From: Burkholderia paludis
Lineage (GTDB): Bacteria > Pseudomonadota > Gammaproteobacteria > Burkholderiales > Burkholderiaceae
Reading direction: 5' to 3'
Length of the DNA stretch: 64,000 bases
Assembly (NCBI RefSeq): GCF_000732615.1
Contig: NZ_JPGL01000013.1
Span: forward strand, 62,001 to 126,000
Of the stretch, positions 26,831-35,704 are shown in pieces; positions within the stretch are counted from its first letter, which is position 1; each line of letters starts with the position of its first letter. The position numbers were made by a program, and so were the translations under genes. The notes under the pieces were generated by a model. It made no database searches, had not been told where the DNA came from, and saw only the letters and a program-made list of their open reading frames with translations.

Positions 26831-27988
26831 ATGACGCTTCCCGCCCTGTTGCGCCGCGCCGCCGCCGGCGCCCTCGTGCTGGCCTGCACGGCCGCGCAGG
26901 CCGACCTGAAGGTCGGCGTCGACCTGTCGTCGACCGGCCCGGCCGCCGCGATCGGCATCACGAGCAAGAACGCGATCCTGATGTGGCCGAAGACGATCGC
27001 GGGGCAGCCCGTCCAGGTGACGGTGCTCGACGACGCCTCCGACCCGGGCACCGCGGTGCGCAACATCCGCAAGCTGGTCGACGAGGATCACGTCGACGTC
27101 GTGGTCGGGCCGAACATCACGCCGGCCGCGCTCGCGGCGCTCGACGCGATCGCCGCCGGGCAGACGCCGATGGTCACGCTGGTCGGCTCCGGCGCGATCG
27201 TCGAGCCGCAGGAAGGCGCGCGGACCTGGGCGTTCAAGATGGCGCAGAGCGACCGCGCGATGGCCGACGTGATGACGCGCTACATGGCGAACCATGGCGT
27301 GAAGACGGTCGGCTTCATCGGCTTCGCGGACAGCTACGGCGACAGCTGGCTGAACGAGTTCACGCGCTTCGCCGAGCTGCGCAAGATCCGCGTCGTCGCG
27401 ACCGAGCGCTTCAACCGCACCGACGCGAGCGTGACCGGCCAGGCGCTGAAGCTGATCGCGGCGAAGCCCGACGCGATCCTGATCGCGGGGTCGGGCACGC
27501 CGGCCGTGCTGCCGCAACGCACGTTGATCGAGCGCGGCTACAAGGGCCCGATCTACCAGACCCACGGCATCGCGACGCCCGAATTCATCAAGCTCGGCGG
27601 CAAGGATGTCGACGGGACGCTGTTCCCGACCCAGCCGGTGGTCGTCGCGCGCACGCTGCCGGCCGGGCATCCGGCCCGTCAGGCCGCGCTCGCGTTCGTC
27701 GACGCGTACGAAGCGAAATACGGCGCCGGCACCGTCACGCAGTTCGCGGGCGACGCGGCAGGCGTCTATCCGCGTCTCGCCGATGCGGTCGGCCGCGCGC
27801 TGAAGACCGCGCAGCCCGGCACCCCCGCATTCCGCGCGGCGCTGCGGCGCGAGCTGGAGCGCGCGCACGAACTCGTCGTGCCGAACGGCGTCGTCAACAC
27901 GAGCGACAAGGATCATGTGGGGCTCGATCAGCGGGCGAGCGTGATGGGAATCGTCAAGCAGGGCCGGTTCGTCTACCTGAGCCAGTGA
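26831..27988 (+). CDS. Periplasmic branched-chain amino acid-type substrate-binding protein
   Basis: A 385-residue type I periplasmic binding protein (LivJ/K, Peripla_BP_6 family). The signal peptide ends at about residue 24 (AQA/D). The mature start is LKVGVDLSSTGPAAAIG, then VTVLDDASDPGTAVRN and VDVVVGPNIT, the usual fold pattern. It has no permease or ATPase genes next to it, so it must use a transporter encoded elsewhere or act alone. It begins 73 bases after cysB, but a link with sulfur metabolism is not shown by sequence. Confidence 0.88.
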   Translation: MTLPALLRRAAAGALVLACTAAQADLKVGVDLSSTGPAAAIGITSKNAILMWPKTIAGQPVQVTVLDDASDPGTAVRNIRKLVDEDHVDVVVGPNITPAALAALDAIAAGQTPMVTLVGSGAIVEPQEGARTWAFKMAQSDRAMADVMTRYMANHGVKTVGFIGFADSYGDSWLNEFTRFAELRKIRVVATERFNRTDASVTGQALKLIAAKPDAILIAGSGTPAVLPQRTLIERGYKGPIYQTHGIATPEFIKLGGKDVDGTLFPTQPVVVARTLPAGHPARQAALAFVDAYEAKYGAGTVTQFAGDAAGVYPRLADAVGRALKTAQPGTPAFRAALRRELERAHELVVPNGVVNTSDKDHVGLDQRASVMGIVKQGRFVYLSQ

Positions 27989-28083
27989 CGAGCGTGCCGG
28001 ATGTCGTGCAGCTTGCCCGGCATCCGGATTTCCGCCATAATCCGCCTTTCGCCGCGCACGGCCTCACGCGTGGCCACGATCAA

Positions 28084-28168
28084 GCCCAGGTGGTGAAATT
28101 GGTAGACGCAGGGGACTCAAAATCCCCCGCCGCAAGGCGTGCCGGTTCGATTCCGGCCCTGGGCACCA
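28084..28168 (+). tRNA. tRNA-Leu (anticodon CAA)
   Basis: An 85-nt type II tRNA with an encoded CCA end. The acceptor stem GCCCAGG pairs with CCTGGGC, the anticodon loop CTCAAAA gives CAA (reads UUG), there is a long variable arm (CCGCAAGGCG region), and the T arm is GGTTCGATTCC. It lies 95 bases after the binding-protein gene. Confidence 0.98.
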
Positions 28169-28200
28169 GTATTTAGCAGCGTCTCACGATGCCGCAGACG

Positions 28201-28240
28201 AAACCCGCGCAAGCTCGCCGCTTCGCGGGTTTTTTGTTTT
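28201..28240 (+). terminator. Terminator after tRNA-Leu
   Basis: Stem AAACCCGCG (28201-28209) with CGCGGGTTT (28224-28232), an inner AAGC/GCTT pairing in the loop and a T-rich tail TTTTTTGTTTTT. Confidence 0.85.
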
Positions 28241-28567
28241 TGCCGAGCACGCCGCAACGCGTGCCCCTGCGCGACGGCCCGGCCATCCAGAGGACGCGCG
28301 GCACGAAGGCACGCAATATCGGTGCGCCCGATACCGTCTCCGCCCTCCCCCGGCATGCGCGTCATGGCGCGCTTGCTCATCGCGGACGGAAACGACGTGC
28401 CGAGCGCCCGAATCCGCTCCCGGACGCCATCCCGTATCGTCCCGAACGAAAGGCCCCAACCGGCCATCGTCCACCTCCCCTGCGCACGCCATCGACACCC
28501 GCGCGAAATCGTGTAACGCAGGCCGAGCAGCGCACCCCGCGTCGCCGACCGTCACCGGCCGACAGCA
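28241..28567. other. Noncoding gap after tRNA-Leu
   Basis: A 327-bp stretch between the tRNA terminator and the hydrolase stop. The open frames here are GC-rich and resemble no protein I recognise; there is no integrase, no repeat of the tRNA 3' end and no clear hairpin. I see nothing functional. Confidence 0.6.
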
Positions 28568-29458
28568 TCAGCCGTGCCCGCAGAACCCGACGATCGCATC
28601 GGCGACCGCCGCCGGCGCCTCGCGCTGCGGAAAATGGCCGACACCATCCAGCACGGCGCGCGCATAGCGGCCCGAGAAGAACCGCTCGCGCCCGGCGGAC
28701 GTATCCGCGGCATTGCAGGTATCCACGGCGCCGTGCAGCACGAGCGTCGGCACCGACAGCACGGGTGCGGGCGTCAGCCGCGCCTCGTCCTCCGCGTACG
28801 CGGCCCCGCCGTCGACGAATCCCCAGCGATAACGGTACGAATGCAGCACCACGTCGATCCAGTCAGGCCCGTCGAACGCCGCGGCAGCCGCGTCGAAGTC
28901 GCGCTCGTCGTACCAGCCGGCAGGCGACCACGTGTCCCACATCAGGCGCGCGAATGCGCGACGATCGTCGCGCAGCGCGCGCTCGCCGCGCGCCGTCGCC
29001 ATGAACCAGTGATACCAGTAGTTGCGCGCCTGCGGCAGCGACAGCGGCTGCGCCGGATCGTTCGTGCCGTAACCCACCGACAGCATCACCAGATGCGACG
29101 CCGCGGCGTTGTCCAGTCCGCACGCGTTCGCGACCGCACGCGCGCCCCAGTCGTGCCCGACCAGCACCGGCCGCGCGATGCCGAGTGCGTCGTTGAATTC
29201 GAGCAAGTCACGGCCCAGCGCCGCGAGCCGGCCGCTGCGCGGCGTGGCGGGATCGCGAAAGCGCGTCGGCGCAAAGCCGCGCAGCGCGGGCGCGAGCACG
29301 CGGTAGCCGCGCGCCGCGAGCGCCGACGCCACGGCTTCCCAGCCGACCGGGCTGTCCGGCCAGCCGTGCAGCAGCACGGCCACGCGCTCGCCGCGCGGGT
29401 TCCATTCGAGATAGGCGATATCGAGCGACGCGGTCGTCGCATACGCATAGGCAGTCAT
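28568..29458 (-). CDS. Alpha/beta hydrolase (haloalkane dehalogenase/epoxide hydrolase-like)
   Basis: A 296-residue alpha/beta hydrolase. The oxyanion region is HGWPDS (31-36), the nucleophile elbow is GHDWGA with D103, the likely acid is D246 (HGAVDT) and the catalytic histidine is H275 (GVGHFPQRE). An aspartate nucleophile points to epoxide hydrolases, dehalogenases or related enzymes, not serine esterases. Substrate is unknown. It is divergent from a LysR gene across 105 bases, which suggests that regulator controls it. Confidence 0.88.
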   Translation of the reverse strand: MTAYAYATTASLDIAYLEWNPRGERVAVLLHGWPDSPVGWEAVASALAARGYRVLAPALRGFAPTRFRDPATPRSGRLAALGRDLLEFNDALGIARPVLVGHDWGARAVANACGLDNAAASHLVMLSVGYGTNDPAQPLSLPQARNYWYHWFMATARGERALRDDRRAFARLMWDTWSPAGWYDERDFDAAAAAFDGPDWIDVVLHSYRYRWGFVDGGAAYAEDEARLTPAPVLSVPTLVLHGAVDTCNAADTSAGRERFFSGRYARAVLDGVGHFPQREAPAAVADAIVGFCGHG

Positions 29459-29563
29459 CGTGCACTCCGTTGGTCAAACTGAGCGCACGATGGTAGGTCG
29501 GTCTTTCAACACGATTCACGGAGTATCATCACTCATTCTTCGAGTATTGCGTTGAATTGACCG

Positions 29564-30460
29564 ATGGAACCGTTGACCGATCCCGCGTCGAGCTCGCTCG
29601 ACATCACGCTGCTGCGCACCTTCCTGGAAGTCGTCGACAGCCGCGGCTTCGCGCCGGCCGCGGAACGCCTCGCGCTGACGCCGTCCGCCGTCAGCGGCCA
29701 CATCAAGCGGCTCGAACAGGCGGCCGGCACCGTGCTGCTCGCGCGCACGACGCGCCGCATCGCGCTCACGCCGGCCGGCGACACGCTGTACGCGTACGCC
29801 CGCAACATCGTCGACATGGAGCGCGAAGTGCGCGCGCGGCTGCGCGGCGCGCCGGCGCACGGACGGCTGCGGGTCGGCGCATCGGAGGATTTCGCGGGGG
29901 CGTGGCTGCCGCACGTGCTGCGCACGTTCCGCGACCGCCATCCGCATACGTCGATCGAGCTGAAGGTCGGGATCACCGCGTCGCTGCTGCACGAACAGAC
30001 GCTCGGCCGGCTCGATGTCGTGTTCGGCAAGCAGTGCCGGCAGGTCGACGCGCCCGGCGAACTGCTGTGGGAAGAACCGCTCGTATGGGCGTTCGCGTCG
30101 GATTGCCCGCTCGACGCCCGCGGCGAAGTGCCCCTCGCGCTGTTTCCTCAGCCGTGCGTCTATCGGGAAGCCGCCGTCGCGGCGCTCGCCGCCGCGCTGC
30201 GGCCGTTCCGCGTGCTGTTCGAGAGCGGCAGCATGGCCGGCTGCGTGTCGGCCGCGCTCGCGGGCTTCGCGGTCACCGCGCTGGCGCGCAGCCAGCTGCG
30301 CGACGGCCTGCGCGCATGCGGGGCGCCGGACGGGCTGCCCGCGCTGCCGGCCGCGCGCTTCTACGCATTCGCGGCGAAACCGGACGGCGTCGGTTCAGCC
30401 TTGATCGACGCAGTACGGGAGGCCGGGCGCGGCCGGCGGTTTGCAACGCAGCCCGGTTGA
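29564..30460 (+). CDS. LysR-family transcriptional regulator
   Basis: A 298-residue LysR protein. The DNA-binding helix-turn-helix is at about 29-48 (FAPAAERLALTPSAVSGHI). The effector domain opens GRLRVGASEDFAGAWLP and has the usual two-lobe pattern. It is divergent from the alpha/beta hydrolase, its likely target. The 3' end overlaps the converging LysR gene at 30361 by 100 bases on the opposite strand. Confidence 0.9.
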   Translation: MEPLTDPASSSLDITLLRTFLEVVDSRGFAPAAERLALTPSAVSGHIKRLEQAAGTVLLARTTRRIALTPAGDTLYAYARNIVDMEREVRARLRGAPAHGRLRVGASEDFAGAWLPHVLRTFRDRHPHTSIELKVGITASLLHEQTLGRLDVVFGKQCRQVDAPGELLWEEPLVWAFASDCPLDARGEVPLALFPQPCVYREAAVAALAAALRPFRVLFESGSMAGCVSAALAGFAVTALARSQLRDGLRACGAPDGLPALPAARFYAFAAKPDGVGSALIDAVREAGRGRRFATQPG

Positions 30461-31374
30461 AAAAACGCGGCGGCGCCCGGCGCACCCGCCATCAGCTCCC
30501 CGAACCACTCGATGAATGCGTTGAGCCGACGCGACCGGTGGCGCCGGTGCGGATACACGACCGACACGTCCATCGGCGCGGCGCGATAGCCGGGCATCAC
30601 GTCGACGAGCGCGCCGCTGTTGAGCAGGTGCGCGACGTCGAAGCGCGGGATCTGGATCAGCCCCATCCCGGCGATGCAGGCGGCAATATAGGTTTCGGCG
30701 TTGTTGACGATCACGCGGCTCGGCAGCGTCAGCGCGTGCCGCTGGCCGTCCGTGCAGTACTCCCAGTCGAGCTCGCGCCCCGTCGTCGGCGACGCATAGC
30801 CGATCGCCCAGTGCCCGCGCACAAGCGCATCCGGGTGCTCGGGCACGCCGCATTCGCGCAAGTAGTCGGGGCTCGCGCAGTTGATCAGCGTGAACTGTCC
30901 GAGCGGCCGCACGACGAGGCTGCTGTCCGCGAGCCGCCCGACGCGTATCGCGCAGTCCACGCCCTCCTGCACGAGGTCGATCGAACGGTCGGTCGAGCCG
31001 AGCGACAGTTGCAGCTTCGGGTAACGCTGAAACAGCGAAGGCAGCGCGGGCGCGACCACGCGGCGCGCGATCCGGCTCGGCACGTCGACGCTCAGCCGGC
31101 CGATCACGTCGCGCTCGCGGCGGCGGAACAACCGGTCGAGTTCGTCGGCCTCCGCGAGCAGACGCCGGCCGCGCTCGAGCAGCAGCGCGCCGTCGGCAGT
31201 CAGTTGCACCTGGCGCGTGGTGCGATGCAGGAGGCGCGTGCCGAGCCCCGTCTCGAGCTGCTGGACGGCCGCCGATACGGTGGCGCGCGGCACGTCGAGC
31301 GCATGCGCGGCCTTGATGAAGCTGCCCATTTCGGCAACCTGCAGGAAGATTCTGACCTGGTCCAGCTTGTCCAT
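30361..31374 (-). CDS. LysR-family transcriptional regulator
   Basis: A 337-residue LysR protein. The helix-turn-helix is at about 19-38 (FIKAAHALDVPRATVSAAVQ). The effector domain includes LSVDVPSRIARRVVAPALP and NNAETYIAACIAGMGLIQIP, as in CrgA-type regulators. The ATG at 31374 fits the family start; codons upstream of it are not conserved. The C terminus runs about 35 residues past the usual LysR end and lies antisense to the end of the neighbouring LysR gene. It is downstream of and co-oriented with the SDR gene, a likely target. Confidence 0.9.
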   Translation of the reverse strand: MDKLDQVRIFLQVAEMGSFIKAAHALDVPRATVSAAVQQLETGLGTRLLHRTTRQVQLTADGALLLERGRRLLAEADELDRLFRRRERDVIGRLSVDVPSRIARRVVAPALPSLFQRYPKLQLSLGSTDRSIDLVQEGVDCAIRVGRLADSSLVVRPLGQFTLINCASPDYLRECGVPEHPDALVRGHWAIGYASPTTGRELDWEYCTDGQRHALTLPSRVIVNNAETYIAACIAGMGLIQIPRFDVAHLLNSGALVDVMPGYRAAPMDVSVVYPHRRHRSRRLNAFIEWFGELMAGAPGAAAFFQPGCVANRRPRPASRTASIKAEPTPSGFAANA

Positions 31375-31561
31375 CGACGGGAAACGTAGGTTCGGACGAT
31401 CGCCGCCGCCCGCCGTCGCGCACGGCGCGGCAAGGCCCGGCGGCACCGGGAGAGGGTGCGCGGCCCGATGGCGGCGCACCCGTCCATTGTCCACGCAAAC
31501 GCGCCATTGCGGCGCGCCGCGCGCTCGCGCCGGTTGCCGGCGCGGCCCGCTGCACGGCGGG

Positions 31562-32335
31562 TTACTTGGTCGTGTAGCCGCCGTTGATCAGGATCGTCTG
31601 GCCCGTGATCCACCAGCCGTCGGTCACGAGATGGCGGATGAACGGCACGACGTCCTCGATGTCGGTCAGGCCAGTCTTGCTGAACGGCGACAGCGCGGCG
31701 GCCGTCTTGTGATACGCGACCGCATCGGCGCCTTCGGCCGGATAGAAGAACGGCGTGTCCATCGGGCCCGGCCCGACGGCCGTCACCGAGATCCCGCGCG
31801 CGCCGTATTCCTTCGACGCCGCGCGCGTGAAGTGTTCGACCGGCGCCTTCGACCCCTCGTACGCCGCATAGAACGGCGTAAATGCGCCGAGCAGCGACGT
31901 CACGAGCGTGACGAGCTTGCCGTGATCCTCGAGGTGCCGCCCGGCTTCCTTGATGAAGAAGAACGCCGACTTGCTGTTGACCGCGAACATCTCGTCGTAT
32001 TCGGCCTCGCTGATCTCGGTGAACGGCTTCTTCAGCACCTTGCCGACCGTGTTGATCGCGATGTCGATCTTGCCGAAGTGCCGCTTCGCGTCGTCGAACA
32101 GCTTCTCGACCGCGGCGGCCGTCGTCAGGTCGGCCTGGAACGTGGCGGCTTGCGCGCCGGCCGCGCGCACCGCGGCGGCCGTCTCCTCGGCCTGCGCCTG
32201 CGACGCCGCGCTGTTGTAGTGAATCGCCACCGCTTTCGCGCCGTGGCTCGCCAGATCCCGGGCGATCAGCCCTCCAAGATTCTTTGCGCCGCCTGCGATC
32301 AGGACGACCTTGTCTGCGAGCGTATGATTTGCCAC
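31562..32335 (-). CDS. SDR family oxidoreductase
   Basis: A 257-residue short-chain dehydrogenase. The cofactor loop is AGGAKNLGG (14-22) and the active-site set is S147, Y159 and K163 (YEGSK). The usual NNAG motif is replaced by NTVG (95-98), seen in a minority of SDRs. The C terminus ITGQTILINGGYTTK is typical. Substrate unknown. A LysR gene follows on the same strand. Confidence 0.9.
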   Translation of the reverse strand: MANHTLADKVVLIAGGAKNLGGLIARDLASHGAKAVAIHYNSAASQAQAEETAAAVRAAGAQAATFQADLTTAAAVEKLFDDAKRHFGKIDIAINTVGKVLKKPFTEISEAEYDEMFAVNSKSAFFFIKEAGRHLEDHGKLVTLVTSLLGAFTPFYAAYEGSKAPVEHFTRAASKEYGARGISVTAVGPGPMDTPFFYPAEGADAVAYHKTAAALSPFSKTGLTDIEDVVPFIRHLVTDGWWITGQTILINGGYTTK

Positions 32336-32498
32336 GGGTAACTCCTTTTTCGGTGAACGAAGCTAGCAGTGTAGGCACGCGCAAGACGCCGGTCAGCCGG
32401 TCGCGGCTGGATGGATTATCCATAAAAACCGGCCAATCGGAGTCGCGTACCGTGCGCTGCCGTACCGACAAGCGCCCCGGATTCCACGCACGACCGCG

Positions 32499-33014
32499 CT
32501 ATTGCCGGCCGGCTTCGCGCGCGTGCCGCGCCGCGTCGATCTTGCCGAGCAGCCACTGCATGCCGGCCAGATGCTGCTGGTCGTGGCTGCACAGGTAATG
32601 GACGAGCCCGCGCACGGTCAGCGCCCCGTAGCCGTCGAACTCGCCGGTGCGAGCCAGCTGTTCGGGCGTCAGGCGCGACACGAGGTCCAGCGTCTCGCGC
32701 CGCGCTTCTCGAATGGCCGCAAGCACGTCGGACGAATCGGCATCGTCATAGCGACGCTCGATCGCGAGCGCATCGCCGTCGACCGACACGAGCAGCGGCC
32801 GGTCTTCGTCGAGCATGCGGCGCAGCCGCACGTGGTAGCCGTCGATTTCGATATCGCGCACGTGGCAGAGCTGCCCGAGCGGCGAGAAATGTTCGCTCGG
32901 AATCCCGGCCCAGTCGTCGGGCGTCCAGCGCGCATAGCCGTCGGGCACGGCGGCGAAATGGGCTTCGAGCAGCCGGGGGAAATCGGCGAGTGCGGCGAGC
33001 GTCGTCGGGTTCAT
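32499..33014 (-). CDS. DinB family protein
   Basis: A 171-residue DinB/YfiT-like four-helix protein. Conserved metal-type residues are in LGQLCHVRDIEIDGYHVRL (about 45-63) and SHDQQHLAGMQWL near the C terminus, where the two histidines lie. The family includes thiol-dependent transferases; no substrate can be named. The start at 33014 is taken because the preceding 13 codons are a Pro-rich unconserved run. It lies 57 bases downstream of copC. Confidence 0.87.
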   Translation of the reverse strand: MNPTTLAALADFPRLLEAHFAAVPDGYARWTPDDWAGIPSEHFSPLGQLCHVRDIEIDGYHVRLRRMLDEDRPLLVSVDGDALAIERRYDDADSSDVLAAIREARRETLDLVSRLTPEQLARTGEFDGYGALTVRGLVHYLCSHDQQHLAGMQWLLGKIDAARHAREAGRQ

Positions 33015-33071
33015 GCGGATTCCCCTGTCGGATGCGGGCGGCGGCCCTGGCACGGCCCTGCCGCCGCTGCG

Positions 33072-33446
33072 TTACTTCACGTTGAAACCGTACGAACCCT
33101 GCGTGCGGTGCCCGTCGGCCGCGACGGCCACCCATTTCACCGTATAGGCGCCCGTGCCGACCGCGGTGAGCGGTATCGTCATCCGCTTGCGGTTCGACGC
33201 GTCGATGCGCGCCTTGCCGTCCGACACCGTCTTGCCTGCGTTGTCGACGACGACGATCGAGCTGAACGCCGGCTCCAGCGGCTCGGTGAAATCGATCGTG
33301 ACGGCGGCCGGTGCGGCTGCCACCGCAGCACCTGCCGCCGGGTCGCTCGTCGCGAGATGCGCATGCGCGAACGCAGCCGACGAAACGGTCGCGGCAAGGA
33401 TGGCGGCGGCCGCCTGGCGGCCGAACGGGAACGAAGCGATGAGCAT
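33072..33446 (-). CDS. copC: Periplasmic copper-binding protein CopC
   Basis: A 124-residue CopC. A signal peptide ends at residue 27 (AFA/H), leaving H28 as the mature N-terminal residue. H28 with D111 and H113 (DGH) matches the Cu(II) site of CopC. The Met-rich Cu(I) loop is largely absent, making this a Cu(II)-only type. CopC binds copper in the periplasm. No copD follows; the next gene is DinB. Confidence 0.9.
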   Translation of the reverse strand: MLIASFPFGRQAAAAILAATVSSAAFAHAHLATSDPAAGAAVAAAPAAVTIDFTEPLEPAFSSIVVVDNAGKTVSDGKARIDASNRKRMTIPLTAVGTGAYTVKWVAVAADGHRTQGSYGFNVK

Positions 33447-33563
33447 GGGCTTTCCGTGAAAAATGAACGGGCGCCGCGCACCGCGCGGCGTTACGGCAGC
33501 TTACCAGCGCAAATGCGTTCATGCCGGCCGCGGCGCGGCGCCGCTTGATAGAATGCGCGCGCT

Positions 33564-34280
33564 ATGGATCTCGAAAGCATTCTCTACACCCAGGGTTTCG
33601 GCTCGCGCCGCCAGTGCCGCGGCCTGATCGAAGCGGGCCGCGTGGCCGTCGCGGGCGCCTGCGCCACCGATCCCGACGCCGCGTTCGACACCGAAGGCCT
33701 CGTGTTCTCGGTCGACGATACGGCGTGGCCGTTCCACGCGCAGGCATACCTCGCGCTCAACAAGCCGGCCGGCTACGAGTGTTCGCGCGATCCGCAACAC
33801 CACGCCAGCGTGTTCAGCCTGCTGCCCGCGCCGTTCGTCGCGCGCGGCGTGCAGTGCGTCGGCCGGCTCGACCAGGACACGACGGGCCTGCTGCTGCTCT
33901 CCGACGACGGCCAGTTCGTGCACGCGTACACGTCGCCGAAGCGCAAGGTGCCGAAGACCTACGTGGCGACCGTACGCCATCCGCTCGACGATACGCAGTT
34001 GCAGGCGCTGCGCGCCGGCGTGCAGCTGCACGGCGAGCCGAAGCCGATCGCCGCGGTCGCCGCAGACGCGCGCGGCCCGCATGCGCTCGCGCTGACCGTC
34101 CTCGAAGGCAAGTATCACCAGGTCAAACGCATGGTCGCGGCGGCGAGCAACCGCGTCGAGCTGCTGCACCGCGAAAGCATCGGCGGCTTCGCGCTGCCGG
34201 ACGACCTCGCACCCGGTGCGTGGCGCTGGCTCGATGCCGCCGACCTTTCAGCGCTGCGCAATCCCGTCAAAACCCTGTAA
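33564..34280 (+). CDS. RsuA-family 16S rRNA pseudouridine synthase
   Basis: A 238-residue pseudouridine synthase. An S4-like domain spans residues 1-45 (SRRQCRGLIEAGRVAV). The catalytic domain has ALNKPAGYECS (64-74) and GRLDQDTTGLLLLSDDG with the catalytic D103. YHQVKRMVAAASNRV is near the C terminus. The order of domains and length fit RsuA, which modifies U516 of 16S rRNA; RluE or RluF specificity cannot be excluded. It is divergent from copC. Confidence 0.9.
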   Translation: MDLESILYTQGFGSRRQCRGLIEAGRVAVAGACATDPDAAFDTEGLVFSVDDTAWPFHAQAYLALNKPAGYECSRDPQHHASVFSLLPAPFVARGVQCVGRLDQDTTGLLLLSDDGQFVHAYTSPKRKVPKTYVATVRHPLDDTQLQALRAGVQLHGEPKPIAAVAADARGPHALALTVLEGKYHQVKRMVAAASNRVELLHRESIGGFALPDDLAPGAWRWLDAADLSALRNPVKTL

Positions 34281-34385
34281 GGGAAAATCCGCACGACCGT
34301 TCGGTGTCCGGCCGCGTCCCGGCCGCATGATCCCCCGCTATACTGAAATCACAAGCTGTACGAGCAGCGATGCGGGGGAGACATC

Positions 34386-34574
34386 ATGAACATCAACCAC
34401 ACCTGGGAACTGTCATACGTGATGATCGCGTTCGCGGTCATCGGCGTCGTCGGGATCGGCGGCCTGCTGGCCGCGATGCACCTGAGGCACAGATATCATC
34501 CGAACCTGATCGGCGCGCTGATCGGGGCGCTGCTGTGCTTCCTGCTGATCGAGGCGTTACCGGCGCTCACCTGA
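34386..34574 (+). CDS. Small two-helix membrane protein, unknown
   Basis: A 62-residue protein with two hydrophobic helices (about 10-32 and 40-60) separated by the basic turn HLRHRYHP. GGGGGAG lies six bases before the ATG, and TATACT is at 34336-34341, so expression is likely. The 3' end overlaps the end of the converging epimerase gene by 18 bases. I do not recognise a family; small proteins of this type are common but rarely studied. Confidence 0.7.
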   Translation: MNINHTWELSYVMIAFAVIGVVGIGGLLAAMHLRHRYHPNLIGALIGALLCFLLIEALPALT

Positions 34575-35621
34575 CGCGCTGCCCGGCGCGAGCGTTTGAA
34601 GGAAATCGTCTACGGTCGGATACCGCAACGTCACGCACAATTCGGCCTTGAGCCGTGCGTTGGACAGTCGCCTCGATTCGCGCATGAACGACAGCAGCGT
34701 CGGTTCCAGTTGGCGTTCGGCGTCCGCGCGGCTCACGCGCGGCGGCTTCGGCAGGCCGAGCACCTGCGCGACCCGGTCGAAATACTCCCCCATCCGCAGT
34801 TCGGTGTCGTCCGACGCGTGCACGGCCCGCGCGGGCTTGCCGCGCTCGGCCGCGCGGCGCAGTATCGCCGCGAGATCGTCCGCGTGGATGTGGTTCGTAT
34901 AGACATCGTCGGCCGGCTCGAGCGCCGGCGTGCCGCGCTCGAGCCGTGCGACCGGCAGACGGTTCGCCGCGTAGATGCCGGGGATCCGCACGATGCGTGC
35001 GGACAGCACGCCGCGCACCGTCGCCGCGCGCAGTTGCCGCTCGGCCGACACGCGCCGGAACGCGCGCGGATTCGCGGGACGCAGCGGGTGCGTCTCGTCG
35101 ATGCACGCGCCGCCGCAGTCGCCGTACACGCCCGTCGTGCTGGCGTATACGAGCCTCGGCGCGCGAGGGCCGTCGGGTACAATACGCGCTGCCCGAACGG
35201 GCGCGCCGGCCCGCCGGGCAGCGGTGCGCAGCGTCCGGAGCCGGCCGACCGCCGGTGCTGCGGGCGCCGGTGGCCGCCGTGCAGGCACGGTCGTTGCGGC
35301 GATCAGCGCACGCGTGCGCCTGTCGTCGCGTCCGTCGGACTGCGGCGGCGCGAGGTGCAGGATCGTGCGGGCCAGCCCCGCGAGGCGGCCAAGCGTCGCC
35401 CGGCGATCGAGGTCGCCGACGATCGGCGTCGCGCCCGCGGCGCGCAGCGCGTCGCGGCGGGCCGGGTGGCTCGTCAGCGCGAAGATCCGCAGGTTGCGGC
35501 GCGTCTCGCGCCATTGCGCGACGCAACGCATGCCGACGTCGCCGCAGCCGACGATCAGTGCGCGCGGCCGGCGCAGGATTCGTGTCGCGATCATATTGGT
35601 TGCGAAGAAATCAGTAGCCAT
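34557..35621 (-). CDS. NAD(P)-binding SDR/epimerase family protein (YeeZ-like)
   Basis: A 354-residue extended-SDR protein. The dinucleotide site is LIVGCGDVGMR (residues 23-33), and the fold hallmark RLVYASTTGVYGDCGG is near 156-171. The C-terminal part includes YTNHIHADDLAAILRRA. Between about 108 and 155 lies an unusual Arg/Ala/Pro-rich run not seen in E. coli YeeZ. The start may instead be the Met at 35594. Substrate is unknown. Divergent from the reductase at 35705. Confidence 0.82.
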   Translation of the reverse strand: MATDFFATNMIATRILRRPRALIVGCGDVGMRCVAQWRETRRNLRIFALTSHPARRDALRAAGATPIVGDLDRRATLGRLAGLARTILHLAPPQSDGRDDRRTRALIAATTVPARRPPAPAAPAVGRLRTLRTAARRAGAPVRAARIVPDGPRAPRLVYASTTGVYGDCGGACIDETHPLRPANPRAFRRVSAERQLRAATVRGVLSARIVRIPGIYAANRLPVARLERGTPALEPADDVYTNHIHADDLAAILRRAAERGKPARAVHASDDTELRMGEYFDRVAQVLGLPKPPRVSRADAERQLEPTLLSFMRESRRLSNARLKAELCVTLRYPTVDDFLQTLAPGSASGERR

Positions 35622-35704
35622 CGTTGCGCGGCGCGCAACGGGTTTGCATTGTAGCTGCCGTGCTCCAAATGCACGGTCCCCACATTTTGTTCTAGTTTGG
35701 TTCT

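Noticed and set aside
28169..28567. Possible integrated element at tRNA-Leu
   Set aside because: No integrase, no duplicated tRNA 3' end and no base-composition break were found; only a terminator and nonspecific GC-rich DNA.
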